NCBI GenBank assembly: GCA_024305745.1
Contig: JAHRBS010000009.1
Coordinates: 558,001 to 622,000, forward strand
Direction of reading: 5' to 3'
Length of the DNA stretch: 64,000 nucleotides
From: Polyporus tsugae
Taxonomy: Eukaryota; Basidiomycota; Agaricomycetes; Polyporales; Polyporaceae
How positions within the stretch are numbered: position 1 is the first letter of the stretch; each line of letters opens with the position of its first letter. Made by a program: the position numbers and the translations under genes. Below the pieces are notes generated by a model. The model was given only the letters and a program-made list of their open reading frames with translations, was not told where the DNA came from and did no database searches. This document shows, piece by piece, positions 21,201 to 32,589 of this stretch.

Positions 21201-21293
21201 CCGAAGGGCTGGGTGTCGCCACACCCAGCCATACCCTGCGACTCGTCTCTCGGACACAGCCTGAGTAACACCATGGCCAAGGGCTCAAGGTAG
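18262..21293 (+). CDS. FunK1 fungal-type protein kinase A2
   Basis: Exons 18262-18561, 18627-20187, 20247-20449 and 20511-21293 join to about 948 residues, with introns of 59-65 nt. The canonical catalytic loop LHRDISDAN lies near residue 635, with a DWENSK metal site. N-lobe RLLRWDRAGVIVTKSIDYF, VWLKDSWRAAY and PTLVCHGDV are present. Unlike the other copies it has a long acidic insert of Asp/Glu runs (18889-19110) before the kinase-like region. The tail lacks the basic signal of the B type and ends with a DRVPKGW motif shared with A1. This is the only gene of the four with a fully standard HRD..N loop. The minus-strand ORFs opposite the acidic region are codon shadows. Confidence 0.88.
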
Positions 21294-21844
21294 TAAACAA
21301 GGCTGATTTAGTAGTATATATGCTCTTGCATCGATCTCGGCCTTATGCACCTGTTTCCTACGAGTACTATGTTTTGTTGACGGACTCTCAGGACTTCAAT
21401 GAGTCCACCAATGTAATTAGTTGTCCCCGGCGGCGTTTGTATCTTGATTTTCTATGAAATGACATATAAACGCTCATAAAACCTGTCTTAATCCGGAAAA
21501 AAAAACCTACTTGGTCCCTTGGAATTGCATCAGGGTTTCAGTATTGTCGCAGAGGTAAGGGTAGTGAGGCGAGCCTTAATATGCCGTCCGCCGACCGTGC
21601 TTCAAGGCGCCTACCCCACCGGCCTTTGCCGAGCTGCCATTGTTTGTCCAGAAATGGCAAGCAAGGCGCGTGTTCGTAAGTTGGACTTGCCAGTGACTCA
21701 CGCGTCTATTGTTGCCGCGTTTGTTCCTTTGTAACCACCAGCATCCCCTTCCAACCGCTGCCACTGCTCACTTCTACTCTACTCTACTCTGCTTCCCCAT
21801 CATACACACCTACTTCGACAACGTCTTGTCTCTACGCACGCGCC
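21294..21844. other. Intergenic between kinases A2 and B2
   Basis: No coding sequence supported. An A-run lies near 21500. The last 100 bases contain CTACTCTACT repeats of a leader type. Confidence 0.5.
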
Positions 21845-24459
21845 ATGACAACCTCCGCGGTCCATCTATCCACGGAGGAGTTCTACGACGCGTTTTTCGC
21901 ACCATCACGTCCCAATGATACATCTCCTCCAAGTCCCCCACTGAAGAACCCTTTCGCTTCATTGAAGGATGCGAACAAGATGTCTGACGGCAATATCTCT
22001 GAGCTTCTTGTGAGTCGTTTCTAGTCTTTTTGGTGGCTGCAGTGTGTTAACCGGCAAACCAGGTTTCCGTTATCAACAGCAATGATCTTGCCCCTGGTTT
22101 TACAACTTCCAGATACAAGGCCCACACGGATTCAGTCATCGATGAAGCAGCGTGCAGTGACTCCACCGCGATCTTTAGCGCCGCCCAGGTACCCTCAAAG
22201 GAGCAGCCTCGCTGGTCGAGCCTCAGCGTTCCCGTTGAGGTCTACACTCACCACCGCGGCATCGATCCTTTCGATACCGCTGGATCCCAAGAACACGATT
22301 CCATGTCCCAGTCACGTAAACATCTCTTCGACCGCATCTCCACAGTTGCCGAAGTCCTCGTCGCTGCCCAACAACGGATATTCCTCTTCATGCTCTTGGT
22401 CATCGGTCGGAAGTTCCGTTTCCTTCGCTGGGATCGTGCAGGCGTTATTATCACTCCAGCCATAGACTACTATGACAATCCCCATGCACTTGGCGACCTT
22501 CTGTGGCGCATCTCCCTACTCGACGACACTTCGCTCGGCCTTGACTCCAGCGTTACTCCAGTCCTGCCCGGAGACGTCGACTTCTCGCACATGGACTTCC
22601 TCGCTCTCAGGAATCCGTCTGATCTGCGTGATGCCGAGCGTCCGGTCGAAGAGTCTGAACTCGATGGCCCTCTAGTTTTCGAGTACGTTCGCGCCATGTT
22701 CTGGAAGTCGCTCGTCGGCGATTGGCCACGATACAGGGTCCAGGTCGGTTGTGGAGAGGAGACACGAGACTATCTCGTTGGAAAGCCTACCTTTCGCGCT
22801 TCCGAGATGTTTGGGCGTGGTACGCTAGGTTACGTCGCGTACGATTGCAAGACCCACCGCTTCGTGTGGCTCAAGGACGCCTGGCGAGCTTCGTACATGA
22901 TCGCCGAGACAGAAGGCGACGTTCTCCGCAAGCTCAATGCCTCTGGTGTCCAGTACGTCCCCACTCTTGTCTGTGACGGCGATGTGCGGGACCAGACCAC
23001 GATCACGGCCGATTGGTGGGAGCAAAAGCACTTCGATCCATCGACCCCTATACGACCATCTCCATCCCTGGCTTCTGGCTCCTCCTCCACAACGCTCGCT
23101 TCCTCCGTGTCCCCCGGAAGTCGGAAACGGAAGAGAGCGCATGCTACCCCGACGTCACAACATGGCAAGTGCAGTCCCAACGCCACCATGCACTCGGACT
23201 GCCCTCTCCGTCAGCATAAACACTATCGGGTCGTCGTCGAGGAGGTGTGTATGCCGCTCAGAAATTTCCAATACGGACGACAGCTGGTGTCCGTTGTCTT
23301 GGACTCCTTGCGCGGTATGTCATGTCGTACATTTGTTATCCATGTCAATGATACTGATCCTCGTCCTCTCAGCGCACTATCAGGCGGCCACTTACCCTAA
23401 GACTCGGCTCCTTCACTGCGATATCAGTGGTGGAAACATCCTAATATGTCCAACGATTAGGCGAGATCCGACTGGGAAGAACCCCATGGTCGTATGGACG
23501 GGAATTTTGAGCGATTGGGAGTTATCTAAGCCAGTGGACGCGCAGGATACGGCCTCTTGGGCTACCCAAGCTGATCGCATGGTACGTTTCCCCGAAATCT
23601 CTCCCAAATTTGTTGCCTGACGATTGCTCGACCGTAGGGAACTTACGAGTTCATGTCTGTGAACCTGCTCAACCACATCGCCCAGCCGGTCAAGATCTCG
23701 GACGAGCTCGAGTCATTCTTCCATGTCCTCGTCTACTACGCCGTCCGTCACCTCCGCTCGAACTGCACCAATGTCACATCCTGGATCGACAACTACTTTC
23801 GCAAATACTCCGGTCCCGAGCGGATGCTCACATGTGGGCAGAAATCGTACGCCGTCGAAGTCACCGGCATGCTCCAGATCCGGTCCCCAGACGGGCCACT
23901 CCTCTTCCACGGTCCCTTAGACGATGTCCTTGCTACGATCCTCGAGAGCCTCCGAGCGCATTACAAAGTCGTGGAATACGACACCGCCAAGGCCCAGCCT
24001 CCTCCTCGTCCCGAGACCCCACCTCCTGCACCTCCGACTGCCAATGCGCCGCCCGTAATCATTCGCGACTTCGACTTCGACGACGTGGACGACGAGCAGA
24101 TTGCGCAATGGGAAGCTGAGCTCGACGCCGGACCGCCCGACGACAGCCCCACTCCTAGGGACCGGGAACTCGCGAACAAGGTCGCGGACCACAAGTTCAT
24201 GCTCAACCATCTCTTACGGATGCTCCGGGACCCACGGTGGGCGGCTGACGATCGTATTTCTGAATCTCCGGCTCCTGAAATTCCGACGGCCAAACCCAGC
24301 GGGGAGCCCTCCGATTCGGAGCCCGCGCCGCCACCGAGAAACAAGCGGCAGCGGACGTCCGGCCCCGAGCGCAATGTATCCCTGCCTGCTCGCTTGCGCG
24401 CCTCCACTCGGCGCACGCGCACGCATGCACGCACGCACCCTATTCGCGCGAGGCGGTAG
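21845..24459 (+). CDS. FunK1 fungal-type protein kinase B2
   Basis: Exons 21845-22009, 22063-23314, 23373-23581 and 23638-24459 join to about 815 residues, with intron phases identical to the other copies. It has N-lobe RFLRWDRAGVIITPAIDYY, VWLKDAWRASY, PTLVCDGDV, HYRVVVEEVCMPL and catalytic loop LHCDISGGN (Cys in place of the HRD Arg, as in B1). The metal site is SDWELSK. The last exon begins GTYEFMSVNLL and has a Pro-rich stretch. It ends in a highly basic Arg/Thr/His tail encoded by a CACGCACG-type simple repeat (near 24415-24440), which may be a nuclear signal and a length-variable site. Complete and apparently functional. Confidence 0.87.
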
Positions 24460-25062
24460 GCGGTAGGCGGACTTGTATGTATGCACATCCGACAATCGCG
24501 ATATCCCCATTCTCCCCTCACATTTCGTGCCCCTTGCGTCGTAATTGTAAGTCTGTATATGTATAACCTCCACATCGGTGCGGCTTCATCCCGACCACCG
24601 CCCCCCTCTTTGCGCTACCTCCTCACCGAAGGTTCTCTTTTTTCTCCTATATTGGTCGTGGTCATGCATTAGGCATGAGTGGATGTGTAGATTTAAATTA
24701 TTACCGGACTGTTTCAAGTGTACTAGACTCATTAGACTTGTTCCCTACTGTATACCACCATCTCTACGTCCCACTGCTCCATTTACGGTGACTGCGCCAC
24801 AGGCGACGTGGAGCGACTGACGATTGGGCGCCAGAAATCGCGCTTTTTGATTTGAAACCACGACGTACCACGGCCGGGTTGTCTGACTGTCTCCCAGTCA
24901 TAACGAAAGTAAGTATGTATATACTGAAATATACTAACTATTCCACTCACGCACCAAGTATAACTACCAGCACACATATACCTCTTACTGCTGGCATAGG
25001 GGCACTCGTGCCTTGGACGCTCCGCTGACCGCGTACTCGGGCCCGGCAGAAACCTTGACACT
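24460..25062. other. Intergenic between the kinase array and the composite-gene array
   Basis: No coding sequence supported on either strand. It marks the switch between two different tandem gene families. Confidence 0.5.
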
Positions 25063-28000
25063 ATGGCGAAACCGCTGGTTGTCATCCTGTGCCTCGAGGA
25101 CTACTCTCTTGAGTTGTCGTTTAAGATCCACCGTCACCTCCTCTCTACTCTTCCAAACAGGGCCGAGGTTCGCCAGGCACTGAAACCCTGGCAAGCACGT
25201 CGGTATCTGACCAGTACGATTCGCCCTCACGCGGTCATCGTCGTCGACTCCGCGCTCGCGCATCCCTGGTATCGCGATATCCTCTGGCTGCTGGGGAGCT
25301 ATGTCAAGGCTGGTGGCACTGCGATCTTTTCCGGGATGTTCATCAGCACGATTCCGGACATGAGCTTCGACGAGATCTGGAGGGACGTCTTTCTCCTGCG
25401 CTGGCGCGCATGCTTCCCGGACAGGGGCTCTAAATGTGTACTCAACTCTCATGTGGATGCACTCGACGTCGCCGAACTCCCCTCAGGATACAAACCATCG
25501 AGCGGAAATGCGACGTGGATCAACGGCGTTTCTCCTGAACATGCGGTGTATATGGACAGTGGAGAAATTAAGAAGTTGGAGAAGGGGAAGGAGGCAGAGA
25601 CGTCAGGTCAAGCGATGGTGAAAACGCCTATCGCATTCGCGACACACAAGAAGGGCCGCGTCGGGTATGTCGGAGATATGAACATCGGAGGCAGCAAAGA
25701 CGCAGCCCAGGTCATCCTCGCTATGTGTTTCTATCCTGGATCTCAAGCTCCGGTTGCTCCTGGCACAGGGGGTCCTCTGGTGAGCACCATTCTTTTTTTC
25801 CCTACTTCTTCAGTTCTCCAACAATCGAGGTATCTTCAGATTTCTATGGGGCCGATGTCCACCGACGAGCACCTCCCACGGCGCAACATCTTGATCCTCT
25901 CGCTCCAGAAGCAAGAATGGACCGACAACACGTATGCGCAACTCTACAACGCCCTCCGTATCAATGCAAACGTTCCTCCGGCGCCGCCTTCACAGCCCTG
26001 GCCGCGACTCCTCAACCGGACGTGGTCTTCGTCTCCGACGGTGCAATCACCGGTCCTCAACACAGTCGCGTCCTCAGCAAGCTCGTTGAGTACGTGCGGG
26101 CAGGTGGCGTGGTCGTCCTCGGGATGCACTTCAGCAACTTCTTCCCGCTCAGCGCGGGGCGCAGCTTCTTCGGCCCGTGGGGCCTCCCGTGGGACCTGGG
26201 CGAGTACCACCGCACGACGTTCGCCGTGAACCCGGACGGCGTCCCTGTGCCGCTCGACAAGGACACACTCGTCCCAGCCTTCAGCATGAAGGCGCTGCAC
26301 ATCAAGGGCGCGGCGCGCGAGCATGCGGTGTACCTCCCGACGGCCGAGTCGCGCGTCCAGTCGTTCGTGTGGGCACCCCAGCCCATCACAGGAGAGCTCG
26401 CGCAGGAGAGCCCGGCGGTGTTCGCACGCGTCGGCGAGGGGCACCTGGGGTACGTCGGGGACGTCAACGGGGAGCAGGGCTCGACGCGCATCATCATCGA
26501 GATGTGTGGGGTCAAGATCCAGCTGGGCGATATGGGCTCGCGGAGGCTCCCGAATAGCTTCAGGATGCGCCCCAATGGGACGGCCGATACGGTGGGGACG
26601 GAGGAGGAGGTGTTGCTGCCCGTACCGCCTCGCCCCCCTCCCCTTCCCCGCGCACCTCGCGCGCGCGATGAGGAGGTCCGGGCTTGGGACCATATGCGGG
26701 AGATGGACCGGAAGGAGATGATCGAGGAAGCGGAGGAAGACAAGACGGAGGTGCGCAGTTGACGCCATTCGACCCGCGATAACGTGTTCAATTTCTTACA
26801 GGGCAACGACCTGTTCCGAGCGGGGCAGTGGCAGGAAGCCGCGGAGAAGTATCGCTCTGCAATCATGTGCAGGGGTCCACAACCTGTCTACCTGGCCAAC
26901 CTCGCTGCGGCGCTCCTCAAGCTCGAATTGTATGTTCGCTTTCAGGCACTTTCCACCCGATTTTGACTATGTCATCTCCTCTCACGGAGCCCAGATACGA
27001 AATCGCTGACAGTGCTGCATCTCGTGCTCTCATGCACGACCCGAAGCACATCAAGGCACTGTACCGACGCGCCCTCGGGCGGAACGCGTTGGGTCGTTCC
27101 AACGCTGCGATGTACGGTCAGCGTCTTCCTTTTTTCCTCCCTTGCGCGTGCGTGTGGACTGAATCCCTCCTGGCACAGACATCACCCGCTTGCTTGCGTT
27201 GGAGCCGACGAACGGCCCCGCGCGCGACGAGCTCGGGACGATGGTGCGGTTCGAACGGGGGGTCAGAAACGTCAACTGGCCAGGGGACGGTGAGCTTCTC
27301 CTGAAAGAGCCCACGGACATAGAACTTCCGCTGGAGATCGATGACTCCGACTGCGACCCGTTTAAAGCGCTCTCGGTCGGGAACGGCGAGGAGTGCAGAG
27401 CGTGGAACCATGACGGGTGTGAAGACGGGGACCATTGTTCGTTCAAGCACGCCCCTGATGGGCAGAGCGTCCGGGACGACTTGTGCGTACTTTTCCATTA
27501 CTCGCCCGCAGTGTGTATATCCTGACGACGGGGAAAATCAGACGGCGGAACGTCTGCCTATCCTGGCTGCTCGGAGAGTGCCGCTTCGGGGATGATTGCT
27601 TGTACGCCCACGATGAGGAGTACCTCCCTCCTCAGGGGTGGTGGACGGACGACGCGCGGCTCTCGCGACTCTGCCAGGAGTTCCAAATCGCCGTCAAAGA
27701 AGCACCCCTGGACTTCGGCGATGGGCCCGTCTCGGAGTGCATCCTCGCGGAGGCTCTCAAGCCTTTGCACTGGCAGTTCGACTTGTGGTTCACCGCGGAG
27801 TACGACCACGATGCCGACGACAGGATGGTCAATGAACCCCCTCAAGCTCTAGACGACGAATCGGAATGGATGGAGGAGGAGAGGATGGAGGAAGGAGATT
27901 TTGATCCCGAGGCATTGGAGGAGGAGCTCTTGGAACGCGCCAACAACTACGGGTTTACAGAAGCAGACGTCGAGGAGATTCTGATGTACGGCATCAAGCC

Positions 28001-28122
28001 CTACGACCCCGGTGCCTACGTATGTACTTTCCTTCGCGTCCCATTTCAGCCACTCACCGCAGTACATGCAGGACGAGTTGACGCAAATACAACTCATAAC
28101 AGGCTCCGGAGGGCGCCGCTAG
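25063..28122 (+). CDS. G1: double Rossmann-like/TPR/double CCCH zinc-finger protein, one frame discontinuity
   Basis: Exons 25063-25779, 25840-26750, 26802-26929, 26995-27116, 27179-27482, 27542-28019 and 28063-28122. The first exon encodes one Rossmann-like domain (MAKPLVVILCLEDY, RPHAVIVVDSAL, KAGGTAIFSGMF, RVGYVGDMN) and the second a related domain (RNILILSLQKQEW, RAGGVVVLGMHFSN, LGYVGDVNGEQGSTR). Then come a TPR module (GNDLFRAGQWQEAAEKYRSA, HIKALYRRALGRNALG) and two CCCH fingers, both C-X7-C-X5-C-X3-H. The fold is class I amidotransferase/ThuA-like, but no catalytic Cys elbow is seen. Near 25958-25995 the frame changes relative to G2. Either a frameshifting deletion occurred, or a 38 nt GT..AG segment is removed, which is very short for an intron. 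Function unknown; an RNA- or protein-binding role is inference. Confidence 0.65.
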
Positions 28123-28899
28123 TCATCCATCCTTGGAGTAAAACTTGTTTATAACGAAGCGAGAAGTTTCCTGGAGCGTCGACACAGTTTTTACCGCGGA
28201 TTGCCCATGTCAACTTCCTCTCCGAACTGTATGACAGCTCTGCAGGGTACCTTCTGATCCCTCCGGGTGGAAGTGGTCCTACTCAGGACCTGGCCCGGGG
28301 CGTGCCGTGTGTTTCCGTGAAGAGCCATCCGAGTGGTCTTTGGCAAAGTTCCCTCAACGCTAATCTCGACCAATGAGCCTCAATGACAAAGTAGTGTGTA
28401 TTCCGATTGAGATTGTCTTTCGGAAGTAGTTTGCATTGCAAAGTGGCAAGCTCAAGCTCGCGCGCAGGACAGCTGTGGCACGGCATCACGGTGATTAGCC
28501 AGGTCGCCTTACGCGATCACGCAGCAGCACGCGACCTGAAAGGCTACTAGTGGCGAGCCTCAGCCTCGAGGCTCATCGCGACTTGTCTCCGACTCCCATC
28601 CACCGTCCTACCTAGCAGGGACGTTATCATCCACCACATAGTTCGGTATGTCGAATTTAAACACGAGAGACGTAGGGTACTGACACTGCATACATCTGAA
28701 TCTAGGTAGAGTCTAACGTCTAGCCTTGAAAACCGAAACCAGCTCATTGCACCATCGAGCCACTCCAAGCGTGGTAAGTCGTCGAAATAATATCAACTTG
28801 TACTTATATACCGGAACCCCGCTCCTTATGTTGCACCTAGAAATAGTTATTGCTTGGTGTGGCGTTTCCAACCAGATAGGCACACAAGCCGAATCACCC
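28123..28899. other. Intergenic between G1 and G2
   Basis: No coding sequence supported; it should contain the G2 promoter. An in-frame open stretch continues upstream of the chosen G2 start (28900). The start was set by alignment with G1 and G5, which begin MAKPLVVIL and MAAKPLIVVL. Confidence 0.5.
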
Positions 28900-31879
28900 A
28901 TGTCGGTCAAACCTCTGGTTGTCATCCTTTGTCTCAAATATGAGGTGGGCTTTGATAATGTCTACGCCCATCTTCTTTCGGTACTCGCACAGAAGGATGT
29001 GATCCGCAAAGCGAGGTCCCTCTCCCAGGCGCGTCGATATCTCACCAGTACCACCCGTCCCCATGCGGTCATTCTCGCCGATGCTGACGTGACGGAACCC
29101 GAATACCACGAGCTCCTCGCGCGGCTCGTCGAATATGCTGTAGCAGGCGGAACCGTGATATATGCAGGGCCATTCAACTCGGCAGCCCTTTATCCTGACC
29201 TCAATACCACGTTCGAGAACGTCTGGGGCCTACCATGGCGCGTATCCACATCATGCTCCAGCGGCAGACACGCTGTCAACCCGCATGTCAAAGGCTTCAA
29301 TACCAAAGGCCTCGTCAAACAATGCTCATTCACCGCACCTCCCGTCGATAACGTAGCGCTCGAAGATGCTGTCTACGTCACCCCTAGCCTTGCGAAGACG
29401 CTCGAGAATGGCCGACCGTCACCTCCCAGGACCTACAAAACTCCTGCCGCTTTTGCGAAGGTTGGACGCGGTAGCGTCGGATATGTAGGAGACGTTCTTG
29501 GGAAGCCTGCTATGACCAACCTCATCCTTGCCATGTGCTTCTGGCCCGGATCTCGCGCACCAATCGCCCCAGGTGACGGTGCTCCTGAAGTGGTATGTGT
29601 TTCGTCTGCATCGATCTCAACGGTCGTCGGAATTCACCAGCAAGAGCACAGATCCTCAGAGATCTACCCTCCGCGGACGGGGATGCGGCCTCTCGCGCTT
29701 CGACCTCCGATGCCGCCGACCAACCAAAACGCAACATCCTCATCATCTCCCTCAAGAAAGAAGAATACATGGACGAAATATATGCGCAATTCTACCAAGC
29801 CCTTCGCAAGAACGCGACCGTCACCGAAGTCGAGCAACCTCGCGGCGCCCAGGCCGCCCTCTCCGCAACCCCTCGCCCAGACGCGATCGTCCTCTCCGAC
29901 CCCGCCCTGGCCAGCTCCAAGCACAAGAAGATCCTCACGAGCCTCATCGAATACGCACGCTCGGGCGGGACAGTTGTCCTCGCCTTGCAGTTCAGCAACG
30001 AGATCAAGCCCGGGCAGATGCGGCCCTTCTTCGCGCGCTGGGGCGTCCCGTGGGACCAGGGCTCGTACCACCGCACCACGACCGCGCTCAACCCCGCTGG
30101 CATTCCCGCCCAACTCGACAAGAACGCACTCCTGCCTTCGCTCAGCGCGAAGGCCGTACATGTCAAGAACGCACCGCGCGAGCACGTCGTGTACCTCCCC
30201 ACCGCGACCTCGCGCATCGAGTCGCGCGTGTTCGCCCCGGAGCCGATCACAGGCGAGATGGCGGAAGAGAGCCCGGCGGTGCTCGCGCGCGTCGGAGAGG
30301 GGTACCTGGGGTACGTCGGGGACGTGAACGGGGAGCAGGGCTCGACGCGGCTCATCTTTGAGATGTGCGGGGTGAAGATCCAGCCGGGGGATTTGAGGAT
30401 GAGGACGGTCTCGACGGGGATTACCGTGCATCCGGATGGAAGGACGGAGCCGATCATGGAGATGGAGGAGGAGGTCTCCTTGCCGGCGCCCCCTCCGCCG
30501 CCGCGTGCCCCCCGTCCGCGCGATGCGGAGGTTGCGGTGCGCGCTGAGGCACGCGCGAAGGTCCGTGAAGACAAGCGCAAGCGCGCGGATGAGCTCAAGA
30601 ACGAGGTGCGTGCTCGTGCAAGCTGTACGACGGGATCTGGCTGACATTGTGTCCAATGACATGCAGGGCAACGATTTGTTCCGACAGGAGGAGTGGGCCG
30701 AGGCGGCAGAGAAGTATCGCGCAGCGGCCTTGCTCGGAGGACCACAGCCGGTCTACCTGTCGAACCTCGCTGCGTGTCTGCTGAAGCTAGACCTGTGGGA
30801 TCTCGCAGACAGCGCTGCGACGCGCGCCCTCATACACGACCCAAAGCACATCAAGGCGCTGTATCGCAGGGCTCACGCACGGAGGGAGCTCGACAGGTTG
30901 AAGGCCGCGCTCGCAGGTACGCAGCTCACCTCCCTAGTACCAGAACCTCAGTTGACACCGTGCGAGTAGACTTGGAGTGGCTGCTCACGATTGACAGGCT
31001 CAATACGCCCGCGCTCCAGGAGAAGCTGGCCGTCAGCGAGCTGCTCAACCTTGTTGGTAGCATCGACTGGCCGGAAGACACGTCCGTCCGTTCTCAGCGA
31101 GGCCAGGATGTTGCGATCGAGATTGAGGACGAGTCGGACTCGGAAGACTTTGCGCACCTGGGCACCAACATCGCGTGCAGGTACTACAACACGAGCGACA
31201 CGGGCTGCCGCAACGGGAAGACGTGTCGCTTCAGGCATGCCCCAGACTCGAAGAGCGTTCGGGACGAACTGTGAGTACGCCTGCGACCGCTTGTCTGTTC
31301 GTAGAATTTGAGCACTGACTATGACTATACGCAGAGGGAGGAACGTGTGCGTATACTGGCTCCTCGGGCACTGCCGCTTCGCCGCGGTGGGCAACTGCGT
31401 GTACACGCACGACGCGACGTATCTCCCCGAGCGCGGGTGGTGGAACGACACCGCGCGCCTCGAGCGCATGCGCGCGGAGTTTGACGGCGCGGCCCAAGCG
31501 GAACCGCTCGACCTCGGGGCTGGACCGATGACGGAGCGCATCCTCGCGGAGGCATTTGTGCCGCTGCCGTGGCGGAAGGACCTGTGGGCCGTCACGTCGT
31601 ACGACGTGGAGGTGCTGGGGTCCGACGAGGATAGCGAGGACGACTACGGGTACGGGTACGGCTCGGATGACGAGGAGGAGCGCGGGGAGCTGAACGAGTT
31701 CGGGGTCACGGACGCGGACGTGGAGGAGATGTGGGAGTATGGGATCAAGCCGTGGGAGGACGATGCTTACGTGCGTGCACTCACTCTTTTCTGGGGTCTA
31801 CTGTCGCGTTGCTGACATGGTGGGGTTGGATTTGCAGGCAGAGATGCTGAGCATCCGACGTGCTTTGAGTCATTTCTAG
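28900..31879 (+). CDS. G2: intact double Rossmann-like/TPR/double CCCH zinc-finger protein
   Basis: Exons 28900-29592, 29652-30605, 30667-30916, 30970-31270, 31335-31770 and 31838-31879 join without a stop to about 891 residues. The order is: Rossmann-like domain 1 (about residues 1-230; MSVKPLVVILCLKYE, RPHAVILADADV, VGYVGDV); related domain 2 (about 250-480; RNILIISLKKEEY, WGVPWDQGSYHRTT, GYLGYVGDVNGEQGSTR); a charged linker; a TPR pair (GNDLFRQEEWAEAAEKYRAA, HIKALYRRAHAR); an acidic segment; CCCH finger 1 (C-X7-C-X5-C-X3-H); finger 2 (C-X7-C-X7-C-X3-H); then an acidic tail ending MWEYGIKPWEDDAY. The TPR is on one 250-nt exon, whereas G1, G3 and G4 split it 128+122. This is the best template for the family. 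Biochemical role unknown. Confidence 0.82.
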
Positions 31880-32589
31880 TTTGGGGCCCCGGGGCTTTGA
31901 AAATTGATAGTGTTACCTACCCTGGGGCATCAAGAGGCTGGCGCAAGTGTACAATGCATGATTCTGATCATCTAATTAAGCGCACGCGTTGAAAAGTGGA
32001 ATGTTTAGTGTGACGGTCAATTCACCATCGGCGACGTCGTTTTCATCGCATCTACATCCCGTCGGCAGTGTTGGCATCCCTATCGCTTGAAGTTGGGGGA
32101 CGTGGATGAATACGTACGACTGTTACCTCGTCCAAATGTGATCGCTTCGGTCTGGCTCATGATTGGTTGAGTGTTCCTACGGAACAGAGAGCTGAGGCTG
32201 ACGGAGAAACAAGTGGGACGCAGGAATTGTCATGTCGGACTGTTCAGTGGATCTAAGTCAGCCGGCGGCCAAAGCCCTAGGCGCGGACCTGCCGCACACA
32301 TTGCGCACGTACTTGATCAGCCTACTGTACGTTACAAATAGCAAGGTCTTCAATTGTTGTTCCTCGACCCTTTCTCCCTACCCTCTTCCACTGTTCTCCC
32401 AACCAAGTTCATTGCCATCACTGTTGAGCTCACCGACTCGAAAAAAAGGCGGCGAAGGCAGTGAGAGTCAATGCATCTAATCTTATCTCTTATGTCGCGT
32501 GCTTACATTCGTTCCCCCGGTCTCTTACTCATCCTCGTCGACCACGACATATTACAGCCTGTCTGCGACTCGGACGTCCTGGCACGACC
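31880..32589. other. Intergenic between G2 and the F-box gene
   Basis: No gene recognised. The 3' half is pyrimidine-rich (32350-32450) and probably promoter and leader of the F-box gene. Confidence 0.5.

Noticed and set aside
25944..26866. Long minus-strand ORFs (274 and 269 codons) opposite G1
   Set aside because: The same shadow effect; the sense strand carries the family motifs and splice sites.
29664..30745. Long minus-strand ORFs (335 and 317 codons) opposite G2
   Set aside because: Arg/Ala/His-rich codon shadows of a GC-rich sense exon that has conserved domain motifs.
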